From positions 124,001-188,000 of the forward strand of contig NZ_OKQO01000002.1 in the NCBI RefSeq assembly GCF_900289145.1: DNA of 64,000 nucleotides, read 5' to 3'. The position numbers and the translations under genes were made by a program. Below the pieces are notes generated by a model, which saw nothing but the letters and a program-made list of their open reading frames with translations, had not been told where the DNA came from and did no database searches. Positions 36,831-44,016 of this stretch are shown here, piece after piece. Source of the stretch: Neobittarella massiliensis (ex Bilen et al. 2018) (GTDB lineage Bacteria; Bacillota; Clostridia; Oscillospirales; Ruminococcaceae). The stretch's first letter is position 1. Each line of letters starts with the position of its first letter.

Positions 36831-37076
36831 ATGGCTTATAAACACATAAAAGACCTGCGGGTCGATCGTGATATCCGCCAGCGGGAGCTGGCCCAGCTGT
36901 TGGGCATGGCCCAAAATACCTACTCCCAGTACGAGACGGGCACTATAGCCCTCACCGCCGAGGTGCTCTGTAAATTGGCCGATTTTTACGGAACCAGTGT
37001 CGACTACCTGCTCGACCGCACCGATGACCCGGCACCGCCCCCCTCGCGGGAAAGGCGGGAACATCATAAACTTTGA
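36831..37076 (+). CDS. Small XRE-family regulator
   Basis: This 81-residue protein is almost entirely a Cro/C1 helix-turn-helix (IKDLRVDRDIRQRELAQLLG, recognition helix MAQNTYSQYETG, then VLCKLADFYGTSVDYLLDR). A short proline- and arginine-rich tail ends it. No ligand domain is present. ATG 36831 has GGTGAT upstream, a weak SD. It is divergent to the FemABX-type gene and probably binds the two dyads between them (inference). Confidence 0.88.
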   Translation: MAYKHIKDLRVDRDIRQRELAQLLGMAQNTYSQYETGTIALTAEVLCKLADFYGTSVDYLLDRTDDPAPPPSRERREHHKL

Positions 37077-37101
37077 CTGTCTAAATATTTTTGCTGCCGC
37101 C

Positions 37102-37131
37102 TTGTTTCGCTCCGCTGCGCTGTGGTATAAT
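37102..37131 (+). promoter_or_regulatory. Promoter of the FabV/Ter gene
   Basis: TTGTTT (37102-37107), 18-base spacer, TATAAT (37126-37131) preceded by TGG, an extended −10. Confidence 0.7.
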
Positions 37132-37194
37132 ACCCAGGAAAACAGGGGAGACCCTCTTTCATCTGCGAACAGACGTTCCAAAGGAGGAATTTTT

Positions 37195-38373
37195 ATGGTG
37201 ATCGAGCCAAAGATCAGGGGTTTTATCTGTACCACCGCCCACCCCGTGGGCTGTCGGGCAGAGGTAAAGCGCCAAATAGACTATGTAAAATCTCAGCCGG
37301 CAGTCAGCGGCCCTAAAAAGGTGTTGGTGTTGGGCTGTTCTACCGGCTACGGCCTCTCCTCGCGCATCGCGGCCGCGTTTGGCTGCGGCGCTGCCACGCT
37401 CGGGGTGGCGTTCGAGCGCCCGGCAGCCGGTAAGCGCACCGCTACCGCCGGCTGGTACAACTGCGCCGCCTTCGAGGAATTTGCCGCCGCCGACGGCCTG
37501 TATGCCCAAACCATAAACGGCGACGCCTTTTCCCCCCAGATAAAAGAAGAGACGATCGCCCGCATCCGCCGCGATCTGGGCCAGGTAGATATGGTGATCT
37601 ACAGTCTGGCCGCACCGCGCCGCACGGTGGGGGAGGTGACCTACTCCTCGGTGCTCAAGACCACCGGCGAGCCCTACACCAACAAGACCATCGATCTCAA
37701 GACCCGCCAGGTGTCCGAGATCACCATCCCGCAGGCCACCGAACAGGAGATTGCCGACACCGTTAAAGTGATGGGCGGCGAGGACTGGATGGACTGGATG
37801 CTGCAGCTGCAAAATGGCGGTGTGCTGGCCCCCGGCGCCACCACCGTGGCCTATTCGTACATCGGGCCCGCGCTCACCCATCCCATGTACCTAAACGGCT
37901 CTATCGGCCAGGCCAAAAAACACCTCTACCAAACGGCCGGCCAAATAGCGGCGCAGATACCGGGTGTGCACAGCTATGTCTCGGTGAATAAGGCGCTGGT
38001 CACCCAGTCCTCAGCCGCTATCCCCATCGTGCCGCTCTACGTGTCCATCCTCTATAAAGTCATGAAAGAGAAGGAGCTGCACGAGGGCTGTGCCCGCCAG
38101 ATGTACCGCCTGTTCTCCCAAAAACTGTTTGGCGCCGCGCCCCAGACCGACGAGCAGGGCTACCTGCGGCTCGACGACCTCGAGATGCGCCCTGACGTGC
38201 AGGAACAGGTGAGCCTTATCTGGGAGCAGCTCAACAGTCAAAATGTCTCGCAGCTGGCCGATATCGACGGCTACTGGGACGACTTTTACCGCATGTTCGG
38301 CTTTGGCATCGAGGGTGTAGACTATAAGCAGGATGTCGATCCCGATGTCGCGATCCCCAGTATCCACAGCTAG
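37195..38373 (+). CDS. fabV: Trans-2-enoyl-ACP/CoA reductase, FabV/Ter family
   Basis: An NADH-dependent enoyl reductase, acting in fatty-acid elongation (FabV) or crotonyl-CoA reduction (Ter). The 392-residue protein begins MVIEPKIRGFICTTAHPVGC, typical for the family. The Rossmann stretch is VLVLGCSTGYGLSSRIAAAF. The catalytic Tyr232-X8-Lys241 pair lies in MYLNGSIGQAKKHL, and SEITIPQATEQEI and GFGIEGVDY are family hallmarks. ATG 37195 follows AAAGGAGG. FabV and Ter cannot be separated from sequence alone. It is monocistronic with its own promoter and terminator. Confidence 0.95.
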   Translation: MVIEPKIRGFICTTAHPVGCRAEVKRQIDYVKSQPAVSGPKKVLVLGCSTGYGLSSRIAAAFGCGAATLGVAFERPAAGKRTATAGWYNCAAFEEFAAADGLYAQTINGDAFSPQIKEETIARIRRDLGQVDMVIYSLAAPRRTVGEVTYSSVLKTTGEPYTNKTIDLKTRQVSEITIPQATEQEIADTVKVMGGEDWMDWMLQLQNGGVLAPGATTVAYSYIGPALTHPMYLNGSIGQAKKHLYQTAGQIAAQIPGVHSYVSVNKALVTQSSAAIPIVPLYVSILYKVMKEKELHEGCARQMYRLFSQKLFGAAPQTDEQGYLRLDDLEMRPDVQEQVSLIWEQLNSQNVSQLADIDGYWDDFYRMFGFGIEGVDYKQDVDPDVAIPSIHS

Positions 38374-38425
38374 AGCCCGTCTGTGACGGGGCCGGCCGCG
38401 CTCCACTCAGATCAAAATACCGCAT

Positions 38426-38464
38426 AAAAGAGGGCCCGCAGCGCATGGCTGTGGGTCCTCTTTT
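38426..38464 (+). terminator. Terminator after fabV
   Basis: An imperfect 16-bp stem (AAAAGAGGGCCCGCAG with CTGTGGGTCCTCTTTT, G-U pairs allowed) ends in TTTT-C-TT. Confidence 0.78.
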
Positions 38465-38468
38465 CTTG

Positions 38469-38499
38469 TTGACAAAGTATACTATGTATTATATAGTAT
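38469..38499 (+). promoter_or_regulatory. PadR operon promoter with internal operator dyad
   Basis: Consensus TTGACA (38469-38474), 17-base spacer, TATAGT (38492-38497). The spacer and −10 contain a perfect dyad ATACTAT (38479-38485)-N7-ATAGTAT (38493-38499). PadR repressors bind such AT-rich dyads, so bound PadR would exclude polymerase: a textbook autoregulatory layout. Confidence 0.75.
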
Positions 38500-38520
38500 T
38501 AGGTAAAGGGAGGTAACGCC

Positions 38521-38856
38521 ATGGATACACAGCTCAAAAAGGGGCTGCTGGAGATATGTGTGCTCTCGCTGCTGCGGCGCGAAGACTCCTACGGCTATAA
38601 GATCATGGGGGACCTGCCCCCGTACGCCGCCGTATCCGAATCGACCCTGTATCCGATCTTAAAACGGTTGGAGGCCGGGGGCTGCCTGCTCACCTACACC
38701 CAGGCCCACAACGGGCGGCTGCGCAAGTATTACCGCATCACCCCCGAGGGGCAGCAGCGCATCGCCGAATTTATCGACCAGTGGCGCGAGATCGAAAAAA
38801 TATACCACTTTATAATCGAGGAGGACCAGACCGATGGACCGCGAGAGATTTTTTAA
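38521..38856 (+). CDS. PadR-family transcriptional regulator
   Basis: The 111-residue winged-helix repressor contains KGLLEICVLSLLRREDSYGY, the recognition region SESTLYPILKRLEAGG and the wing GRLRKYYRITPEGQQRI, then a C-terminal dimerisation helix. ATG 38521 is preceded by GGGAGG. It overlaps the next gene by 23 bases, as PadR genes linked to DUF1700 proteins commonly do. Confidence 0.95.
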   Translation: MDTQLKKGLLEICVLSLLRREDSYGYKIMGDLPPYAAVSESTLYPILKRLEAGGCLLTYTQAHNGRLRKYYRITPEGQQRIAEFIDQWREIEKIYHFIIEEDQTDGPREIF

Positions 38857-39415
38857 AGAGCTGCGCAAGTTGCTGGGGCAGCTCTCCCCGCAGGAGCGGG
38901 AACAGATATTCCAGTACTATGCCGAGATCATCGACGACAAGATCGAGGGCGGTATGAGCGAGGCCCAGGCAGTGGCGCAGCTGGGCACGCCGCACCAGGT
39001 GGCCGCCAAGATCTTAGAGGAAAACGGCGCCGCGCCCAACAGCGGCACCGGCAGCGGTACCGGCTCTAAAGTGCTCATCACCGTGGCGCTGGTCCTGGGC
39101 TCGCCGCTGTGGTTGTCGCTGGGCATCGCCGCCTTGGCGCTGCTGCTCTCGGCCTTCATCGTGGTCCTCGCGCTGCTGCTGACTGCGGGGGTCATGGGCC
39201 TGTGCGGAGTGCTCATGCTGGTGCCATCGGTGCTGCTGGCCTTTCGCGAACCGGCCGCCGGGCTGTTTCAAGTGGGCTGCTGCCTGTTCGTATCTGGTCT
39301 GGCCATACCGTTTGGCCTGGGCAGTTACAAGCTGTGGGGCGCGCTGTGCCGGCTGGTAGACACCCTGATCAAAAGACTGCGCGGTAAGAGCGCCGAGAGG
39401 AGGACTGCCCAGTGA
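38834..39415 (+). CDS. DUF1700-family membrane protein
   Basis: The 193-residue protein has the DUF1700 cytosolic helical domain (residues 1-65: MDRERFFKELRKLLGQL, YYAEIIDDKIEGGMSEAQAV, LGTPHQVAAKIL). A Gly/Ser linker follows, then four membrane helices (about 78-170). DUF1700 proteins pair with PadR regulators and DUF4097 proteins; the family's action is unknown and membrane-stress sensing is a common suggestion. It is coupled by overlap to both neighbours. Confidence 0.9.
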   Translation: MDRERFFKELRKLLGQLSPQEREQIFQYYAEIIDDKIEGGMSEAQAVAQLGTPHQVAAKILEENGAAPNSGTGSGTGSKVLITVALVLGSPLWLSLGIAALALLLSAFIVVLALLLTAGVMGLCGVLMLVPSVLLAFREPAAGLFQVGCCLFVSGLAIPFGLGSYKLWGALCRLVDTLIKRLRGKSAERRTAQ

Positions 39416-40359
39416 AAAAGACAAGAGTATGGCTGGCGGTAGCCGGCGGCCTGTGCGGGGTGGGGCTGGTGCTCGCCGCCTGCGGTTTCGCCATGTCCGG
39501 GTTCGACATATATCAGATGGACGGCAGTGTGGGGGAGAGCAAGATGTATACAGCAAAACAGAGCCAGAGCGTAGAGCAGCTAGAGGTAGATATCGAAAAT
39601 CTGCGGCTGCAGATCGAGGTGGACGAGACCGCCACCCAGATCCAGGTAGAGTATCAAGAGAGCACCCGGCGCGAGTTTACCGTCGAGCAGGTGGGCCACA
39701 AGCTCAAAGTGTACGCCCGCGATGTGCGCCGCTGGTATAATCCCTTCGTCGACGGCATCATGCAGCTGGATATCGCCCCGGTCAGGGTAATCCTGCCCAA
39801 AAACTACGCGGGCAGCATCACCGGCAAGACCCGTAACGGCCGTATCACGCTCACCGGCCTGCACACCGAGCAGGCTGTGCTGCTGAGCACCACCAACGCC
39901 AAGATCGAGCTGCAGGATGTGTCCTGTTACAGCCTGCAGGCCACCTCGACCAACGGCAAGATCGATCTGAACACCGTCAGCATACAGGAGGCGCTGAGCG
40001 CCACCACCTCCAACGCCAAATGCGAACTGCTGCGCGTGTCGGCCAAAAGCGGCAGCGTGCACTCCACCAACGGCAAGCTGGAGCTCACCGACGTGCACCT
40101 GCAAGAGGCGCTGCGGGCCGAGACCAGCAACGGGGCTATCGTCCTGGAGCGTCTGCAGGTGCCGGATATCGAGCTGCACACCCGCAACGGCAGTATCAAG
40201 GGCAGTATAGATGGCCGCCAGCAGGATTATAATATCATCTGCACCACCACCAACGGCTCGGCCGAGCCCGGGTCCTCCGGCATAGATAAGGCGCGAGCCA
40301 AACAGCTGTTGGCCGAGACCACCAACGCCTCAATCCGCCTCGAGTTCGTCCAGCAGTAG
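39412..40359 (+). CDS. DUF4097 beta-repeat lipoprotein
   Basis: This 315-residue exported protein has an N-terminal membrane helix ending in the lipobox LAAC (Cys24), so it is probably lipid-anchored outside. The body is a right-handed beta-helix-like DUF4097 domain with about eight short repeats of the form (T/S)-N-(G/A)-(K/S/A)-(I/L)-x-L between residues about 140 and 310. It starts with GTG 39412, overlapping the DUF1700 stop as GTGA. It is the third gene of the PadR operon. The function is unknown. Confidence 0.85.
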   Translation: MKKTRVWLAVAGGLCGVGLVLAACGFAMSGFDIYQMDGSVGESKMYTAKQSQSVEQLEVDIENLRLQIEVDETATQIQVEYQESTRREFTVEQVGHKLKVYARDVRRWYNPFVDGIMQLDIAPVRVILPKNYAGSITGKTRNGRITLTGLHTEQAVLLSTTNAKIELQDVSCYSLQATSTNGKIDLNTVSIQEALSATTSNAKCELLRVSAKSGSVHSTNGKLELTDVHLQEALRAETSNGAIVLERLQVPDIELHTRNGSIKGSIDGRQQDYNIICTTTNGSAEPGSSGIDKARAKQLLAETTNASIRLEFVQQ

Positions 40360-40581
40360 TTGCCGGTCCAAACTCGGCCTGCGTACCTGCAGTGCCGGTG
40401 TGCCCTAAAGCGCTCCCGGTTGCGCATCTTTTTGCGCAGCAGTTGCCCCCAGGCGTGGGATGCTTGTATTGCGCTCTAAAAAAAGCCTGCTGCCAGTCGG
40501 CGAGTGGCGTGGATGGCGCCCACCATGCACCTCCACCGGCATGTCTGGCCGGCGGCGCGGCAGGTGCTGATCGACAAATAG
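40360..40581. other. Gene-free stretch after the PadR operon
   Basis: About 220 bases with stop codons in all coding-like frames. Nothing recognisable was found apart from the terminator that follows. Confidence 0.4.
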
Positions 40582-40617
40582 AAAAAGGCCCGCTCGGTCA
40601 CACGAGCGGGCCTTTTT
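40582..40617. terminator. Bidirectional terminator
   Basis: A perfect 15-bp stem (40582-40596 with 40603-40617), six-base loop, A5 on one side and T5 on the other. It serves the PadR operon and the converging AI-2E-family gene. Confidence 0.9.
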
Positions 40618-40624
40618 ATCGCCT

Positions 40625-41758
40625 CTATTCGATCTGTATGTTTTTCTTTTTCAGGGTCTGGTTGGTCTTGCGCGAGATCAGGGTGTAGAGCACCGAGCAG
40701 ATGGGCACGCCCAGCAAAATGCCCATGATGCCGTAGGTGGCCGAGCCGATGATCATGGCCGCCATCACCCAAAAACCCGACAGCCCGATGGAGGTGCCCA
40801 CGATGCGCGGATAGATGAGACTGCCCTCTAACTGCTGCAGGCAGATGATGAACACCACGAACCACAGCGCCTTGATGGGGTCCTCGATCAGGATCAGCAG
40901 CGCGCTGGGGATGGCGCCGATGTAGGCGCCCAATATGGGGATCAGCGCGGTGGCCCCCACGATGACGCTGATGAGCGGGGCGAAGGGAAACTTAAAGATG
41001 CTCATGCCCAAAAAGCACAGCCCGCCCAAAATAAAAGCCTCGGTCAACTGACCGGTAAAGTAGCAGCAGAAGGTCTCGTTGGTCAGGCGGCACACCGACA
41101 GGCTGCGGTCGTAAAAGTTTTTGGGCAGTGCGCAGGCGGCGACCTTTTTAATGCCCCGCAGCATGCGCTCCTTGCCAAACAGCAGGTAGATGGCAAACAC
41201 AAAGCCCATGATGAAATTGACGATGCTGGAGGCCACCCCCATCACCGAGCCCACCACCAGTGGCGCCAGGTCCGAGAGAAAATTGACCGCGCTCTCCAAC
41301 AGATCGTTGAAGGTCTTGGTCAGCTGGGTGATGACCTCTTTTGGCAGCTCGATGTTTTTAGACAGCTTGATGAGCAGGTTCTGCAGTTCCTGCACGTAAG
41401 ACGGCACCCGGTTGCCCAGCGTCATCACGCTGCGGCTCACTTCGGGGATGATGTACCAGATAAGCAGAGTGAAGATGGCCAGTACCAGTAAAATGGTCAG
41501 CACGATAGAGACGGCCCGGCACAGGCTGGGCTTTTTCTCCCGGCTGATCAGCCGCCCCACCAGCTTCGCCTCGATCACCCGCATGGGCAGGTTCAGGATA
41601 AAGGCGATAAAAATGCCGATGAGGATGGGGCTGATGAGCCCCATCGAGTAAGACAGCATCTCGTACAGCGCGCCCAGGTTATTGAGCGCCAGGTAAAGCA
41701 AAATAGCGTAGGTGATGGGCAGCCAGTACTTTTTAAGGGTCTCGAAGTATGCTTTCAA
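40625..41758 (-). CDS. AI-2E transporter family (PF01594-type) membrane protein
   Basis: The 377-residue protein has about eight membrane segments arranged as in AI-2E/TqsA/YtvI-type permeases: two at the N-terminus, a long amphipathic extracytoplasmic section (PEVSRSVMTLGNRVPSYVQE), then clustered C-terminal helices with FAPLISVIVGATALIPILGAY and the terminal GILLGVPICSVLYTLI. Family members include Na+/H+ antiporters and putative exporters; the name does not prove AI-2 transport. The start codon is TTG (41758) after AGGACGTG. Confidence 0.9.
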   Translation of the reverse strand: MKAYFETLKKYWLPITYAILLYLALNNLGALYEMLSYSMGLISPILIGIFIAFILNLPMRVIEAKLVGRLISREKKPSLCRAVSIVLTILLVLAIFTLLIWYIIPEVSRSVMTLGNRVPSYVQELQNLLIKLSKNIELPKEVITQLTKTFNDLLESAVNFLSDLAPLVVGSVMGVASSIVNFIMGFVFAIYLLFGKERMLRGIKKVAACALPKNFYDRSLSVCRLTNETFCCYFTGQLTEAFILGGLCFLGMSIFKFPFAPLISVIVGATALIPILGAYIGAIPSALLILIEDPIKALWFVVFIICLQQLEGSLIYPRIVGTSIGLSGFWVMAAMIIGSATYGIMGILLGVPICSVLYTLISRKTNQTLKKKNIQIE

Positions 41759-41797
41759 TGTATCACGTCCTCACAGTGTAAGCGCCGTGCCGGGCGC

Positions 41798-41822
41798 AGC
41801 GGATAGCTCAGTTGGTGCGGCT
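41798..41822 (+). other. tRNA 5'-end relic (acceptor/D-arm only)
   Basis: The sequence GCGGATAGCTCAGTTGGT matches the 5' acceptor strand and D-arm of a bacterial tRNA closely. It is followed by GCGG and then by unrelated AT-rich sequence, with no anticodon arm, no GGTTCGA T-loop and no matching 3' acceptor. It is either a degraded tRNA fragment or a chance match. It lies between the AI-2E-family gene and the miaB promoter. Confidence 0.5.
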
Positions 41823-41931
41823 TGCATACCCCATATTATAGTTGTCAGAAAGTGGGATGTCAAAACAAATCCGCGGCGGCAGGTCACAGTTTTACGCTTT
41901 TTCGGGGCGGTATTTTTGGCGGGCAAAGAAC

Positions 41932-41960
41932 TTGAAGAAAACTGACGAAAATGGTATGAT
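41932..41960 (+). promoter_or_regulatory. Promoter of miaB operon
   Basis: TTGAAG (41932-41937), 17-base spacer, TATGAT (41955-41960), about 33 bases before the TTG start of miaB. Confidence 0.65.
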
Positions 41961-41992
41961 AAAGCAGTAAGTTCATTTGGGGAGGACACAGT

Positions 41993-43417
41993 TTGGAAAT
42001 CACCGGTACCGGCGGCAGCCAGCAGTTCGACAGCCGCCTTTTAGATAGCGCCCGCCAGCTGATACAGCGCCTTTTCGGCGACCGCATACCACTGGCTCAC
42101 GTACACTCCTACGGCTGTCAGGGAAATGTCAGCGACGGCGAAAAGATCAGCGGCCTGCTGGCTCAGATGGGTTACGGCTTTACCGCCGACCCCGGCCGGG
42201 CCGACCTGGTCATCTACAATACCTGCGCCATCCGCGAGCACGCCGAGGAAAAATTGTTTGGCAATGTGGGCGCGCTCAAACACGCCAAGCGCCGCAACCC
42301 CGACATGGTCATCGGTCTGTGCGGCTGCATGATGCAGCAGCCGGCGGTGGCCGAGAAGATCAAAAAGAGCTACCCCTATGTCGACCTGGTGTTCGGCACC
42401 CATGCCCTGCAAAACCTGCCGCAAAATCTGTGCGAGCTGTTGCAGGGCCGCCAGCAGGGCAAAAAGCGGGTGTTCGACACGAACGAGCAGAAAAACATCA
42501 TCTACGAGGGGATCCCCACCCGCCGCGAGGGCAGCCTCAAGGCCTGGGTGCCCATCATGTACGGGTGCGACAACTTCTGTTCCTACTGCGTGGTGCCGCT
42601 GGTGCGGGGCCGCGAGGTCAGCCGCCAGCCGGCCGATGTGCTGCGCGAGATCGAGCAGCTGGTGGGGCAGGGGTACCGCGATATCACTCTGCTGGGCCAA
42701 AACGTCAACTCCTACGGCAAAGGTCTGGCCGAGCCCTGCGACTTCGCCGACCTGTTGCAGCGCATCTGCCAGATACCCGGTGATTTCTGGATACGGTTCA
42801 TGACCTCACACCCCAAAGATATCACCCACAAGCTCATCGATACCATCGCCCAAAACGACAAGCTCTGTAATCATATCCACCTGCCGGTCCAGTCGGGCTG
42901 TGACCGGGTACTGCGCGAGATGAATCGCCACTACGACGTCGAGAAATACCTGTCCATCGTCGACTACGCCCGCCAAAAGATCCCCGCGGTCTCCTTTACC
43001 AGCGACATCATCGTGGGTTTCCCCGGCGAGCAGTACGAGGAATTTTTGCAGACCGTCGACCTCATCAAAAAGGTGCGCTACGACAGCCTGTTCACCTTTA
43101 TCTTCTCCCCGCGGCCGGGCACCCGCGCCGCCAAAATGGACGACCCGGTGCCCGCAGAGGAGAAGTCGCGCTGGTTTAACCAGCTGCTGGAAGTACAGCG
43201 GCAGGTGGGCCGGCAGCGCTATGGCGAGCTGGTGGGCCAAACGGTCCGGGTGCTGTGTGAGAGCCCCGGCAAGACCGGCCCCGGGTATATGAGCGGCCGC
43301 GACGAACACAATATGGTGGTGGACTTTATCGGCGACAGCACCCTCTGTGGCCACTTTGTCACCGTAGAGGTCGACCGGGTCGCCAGCTGGGCGCTGGTGG
43401 GCCACCGGGTCGACTGA
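41993..43417 (+). CDS. miaB: tRNA-2-methylthio-N6-dimethylallyladenosine synthase
   Basis: A radical-SAM methylthiotransferase that adds the 2-methylthio group at A37 of tRNAs reading UNN codons. Across 474 residues the UPF0004 domain has cluster cysteines in HSYGCQGN, NTCAIREHAEEKL and GLCGCMMQ. The radical-SAM motif is CDNFCSYC, and a TRAM domain ends the protein. TTG 41993 follows GGGGAGG. The N-terminal 35 residues are a typical Firmicutes extension. miaA, whose product makes the substrate, lies downstream in the same gene run. Confidence 0.96.
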   Translation: MEITGTGGSQQFDSRLLDSARQLIQRLFGDRIPLAHVHSYGCQGNVSDGEKISGLLAQMGYGFTADPGRADLVIYNTCAIREHAEEKLFGNVGALKHAKRRNPDMVIGLCGCMMQQPAVAEKIKKSYPYVDLVFGTHALQNLPQNLCELLQGRQQGKKRVFDTNEQKNIIYEGIPTRREGSLKAWVPIMYGCDNFCSYCVVPLVRGREVSRQPADVLREIEQLVGQGYRDITLLGQNVNSYGKGLAEPCDFADLLQRICQIPGDFWIRFMTSHPKDITHKLIDTIAQNDKLCNHIHLPVQSGCDRVLREMNRHYDVEKYLSIVDYARQKIPAVSFTSDIIVGFPGEQYEEFLQTVDLIKKVRYDSLFTFIFSPRPGTRAAKMDDPVPAEEKSRWFNQLLEVQRQVGRQRYGELVGQTVRVLCESPGKTGPGYMSGRDEHNMVVDFIGDSTLCGHFVTVEVDRVASWALVGHRVD

Positions 43418-43497
43418 CCGCCGTATCCGGCACGATCATACCGATATTTCGCCGGCGGCTGTCGGCAGGATATAACAAAATTTTTGGAGGCAATAAA

Positions 43498-43914
43498 ATG
43501 GACGACGCGATTTTAAAGCTGGCCCGCGAGCTGGCCAAAGAGATCCAGAAGGACGACCGCTACCTGGCGCTGGAGCTGGCCAAGCAGGGCAACGACAACG
43601 ACAAGGCCCTGGCCGAGCTCATCGGTAAATTCAACCTGGTGCGCATGAACATCAACGGCGAGATGGGCAAAAAAGACAAGGACCAGCAGCGCATCGACAC
43701 CCTCAATCAGGAGATGCGCGACCTCTACGCCAAGATCATGCAAAACCCCAATATGATGATCTTCTCCGGCGCCAAAGAGGCCATGGACCAGCTGGCCAAC
43801 CAGATCAACGCCATCCTCATGGGCGCCATCAACGGCGAGGACCCCGACGCCATCGATGTCGAGAGCGCCGGCTGCGGCGGCAACTGTGCCTCCTGCGGCG
43901 GCTGTGGCTGTTAA
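43498..43914 (+). CDS. YlbF/YmcA family protein with Cys-rich tail
   Basis: This 138-residue helical protein is of the YlbF/YmcA (RicA/RicF) family, which in Bacillus forms the Y-complex that helps RNase Y process mRNA and carries Fe-S clusters. The helical core is LARELAKEIQKDDRYLALE to MIFSGAKEAMDQLANQI. The C-terminus ends GCGGNCASCGGCGC with five cysteines in 14 residues, a likely metal or cluster ligand set. ATG 43498 follows TGGAGG. The order miaB-ymcA-mutS recalls the Bacillus ymcB-ymcA region. It could be either paralog type. Confidence 0.85.
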   Translation: MDDAILKLARELAKEIQKDDRYLALELAKQGNDNDKALAELIGKFNLVRMNINGEMGKKDKDQQRIDTLNQEMRDLYAKIMQNPNMMIFSGAKEAMDQLANQINAILMGAINGEDPDAIDVESAGCGGNCASCGGCGC

Positions 43915-44016
43915 GGACCGATAGAGCACTTGCTACAGGGCTGCGGGCGACCGCGGCCCTGTATGGGATATGGGCGCCCCGGACAGGTCGGGGCGCAGGG
44001 TAGGAGCAGAAAAGAG

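Noticed and set aside
41798-41872. Complete tRNA gene
   Set aside because: No anticodon stem, T-loop or 3' acceptor follows the 5' match, so only a relic is reported.
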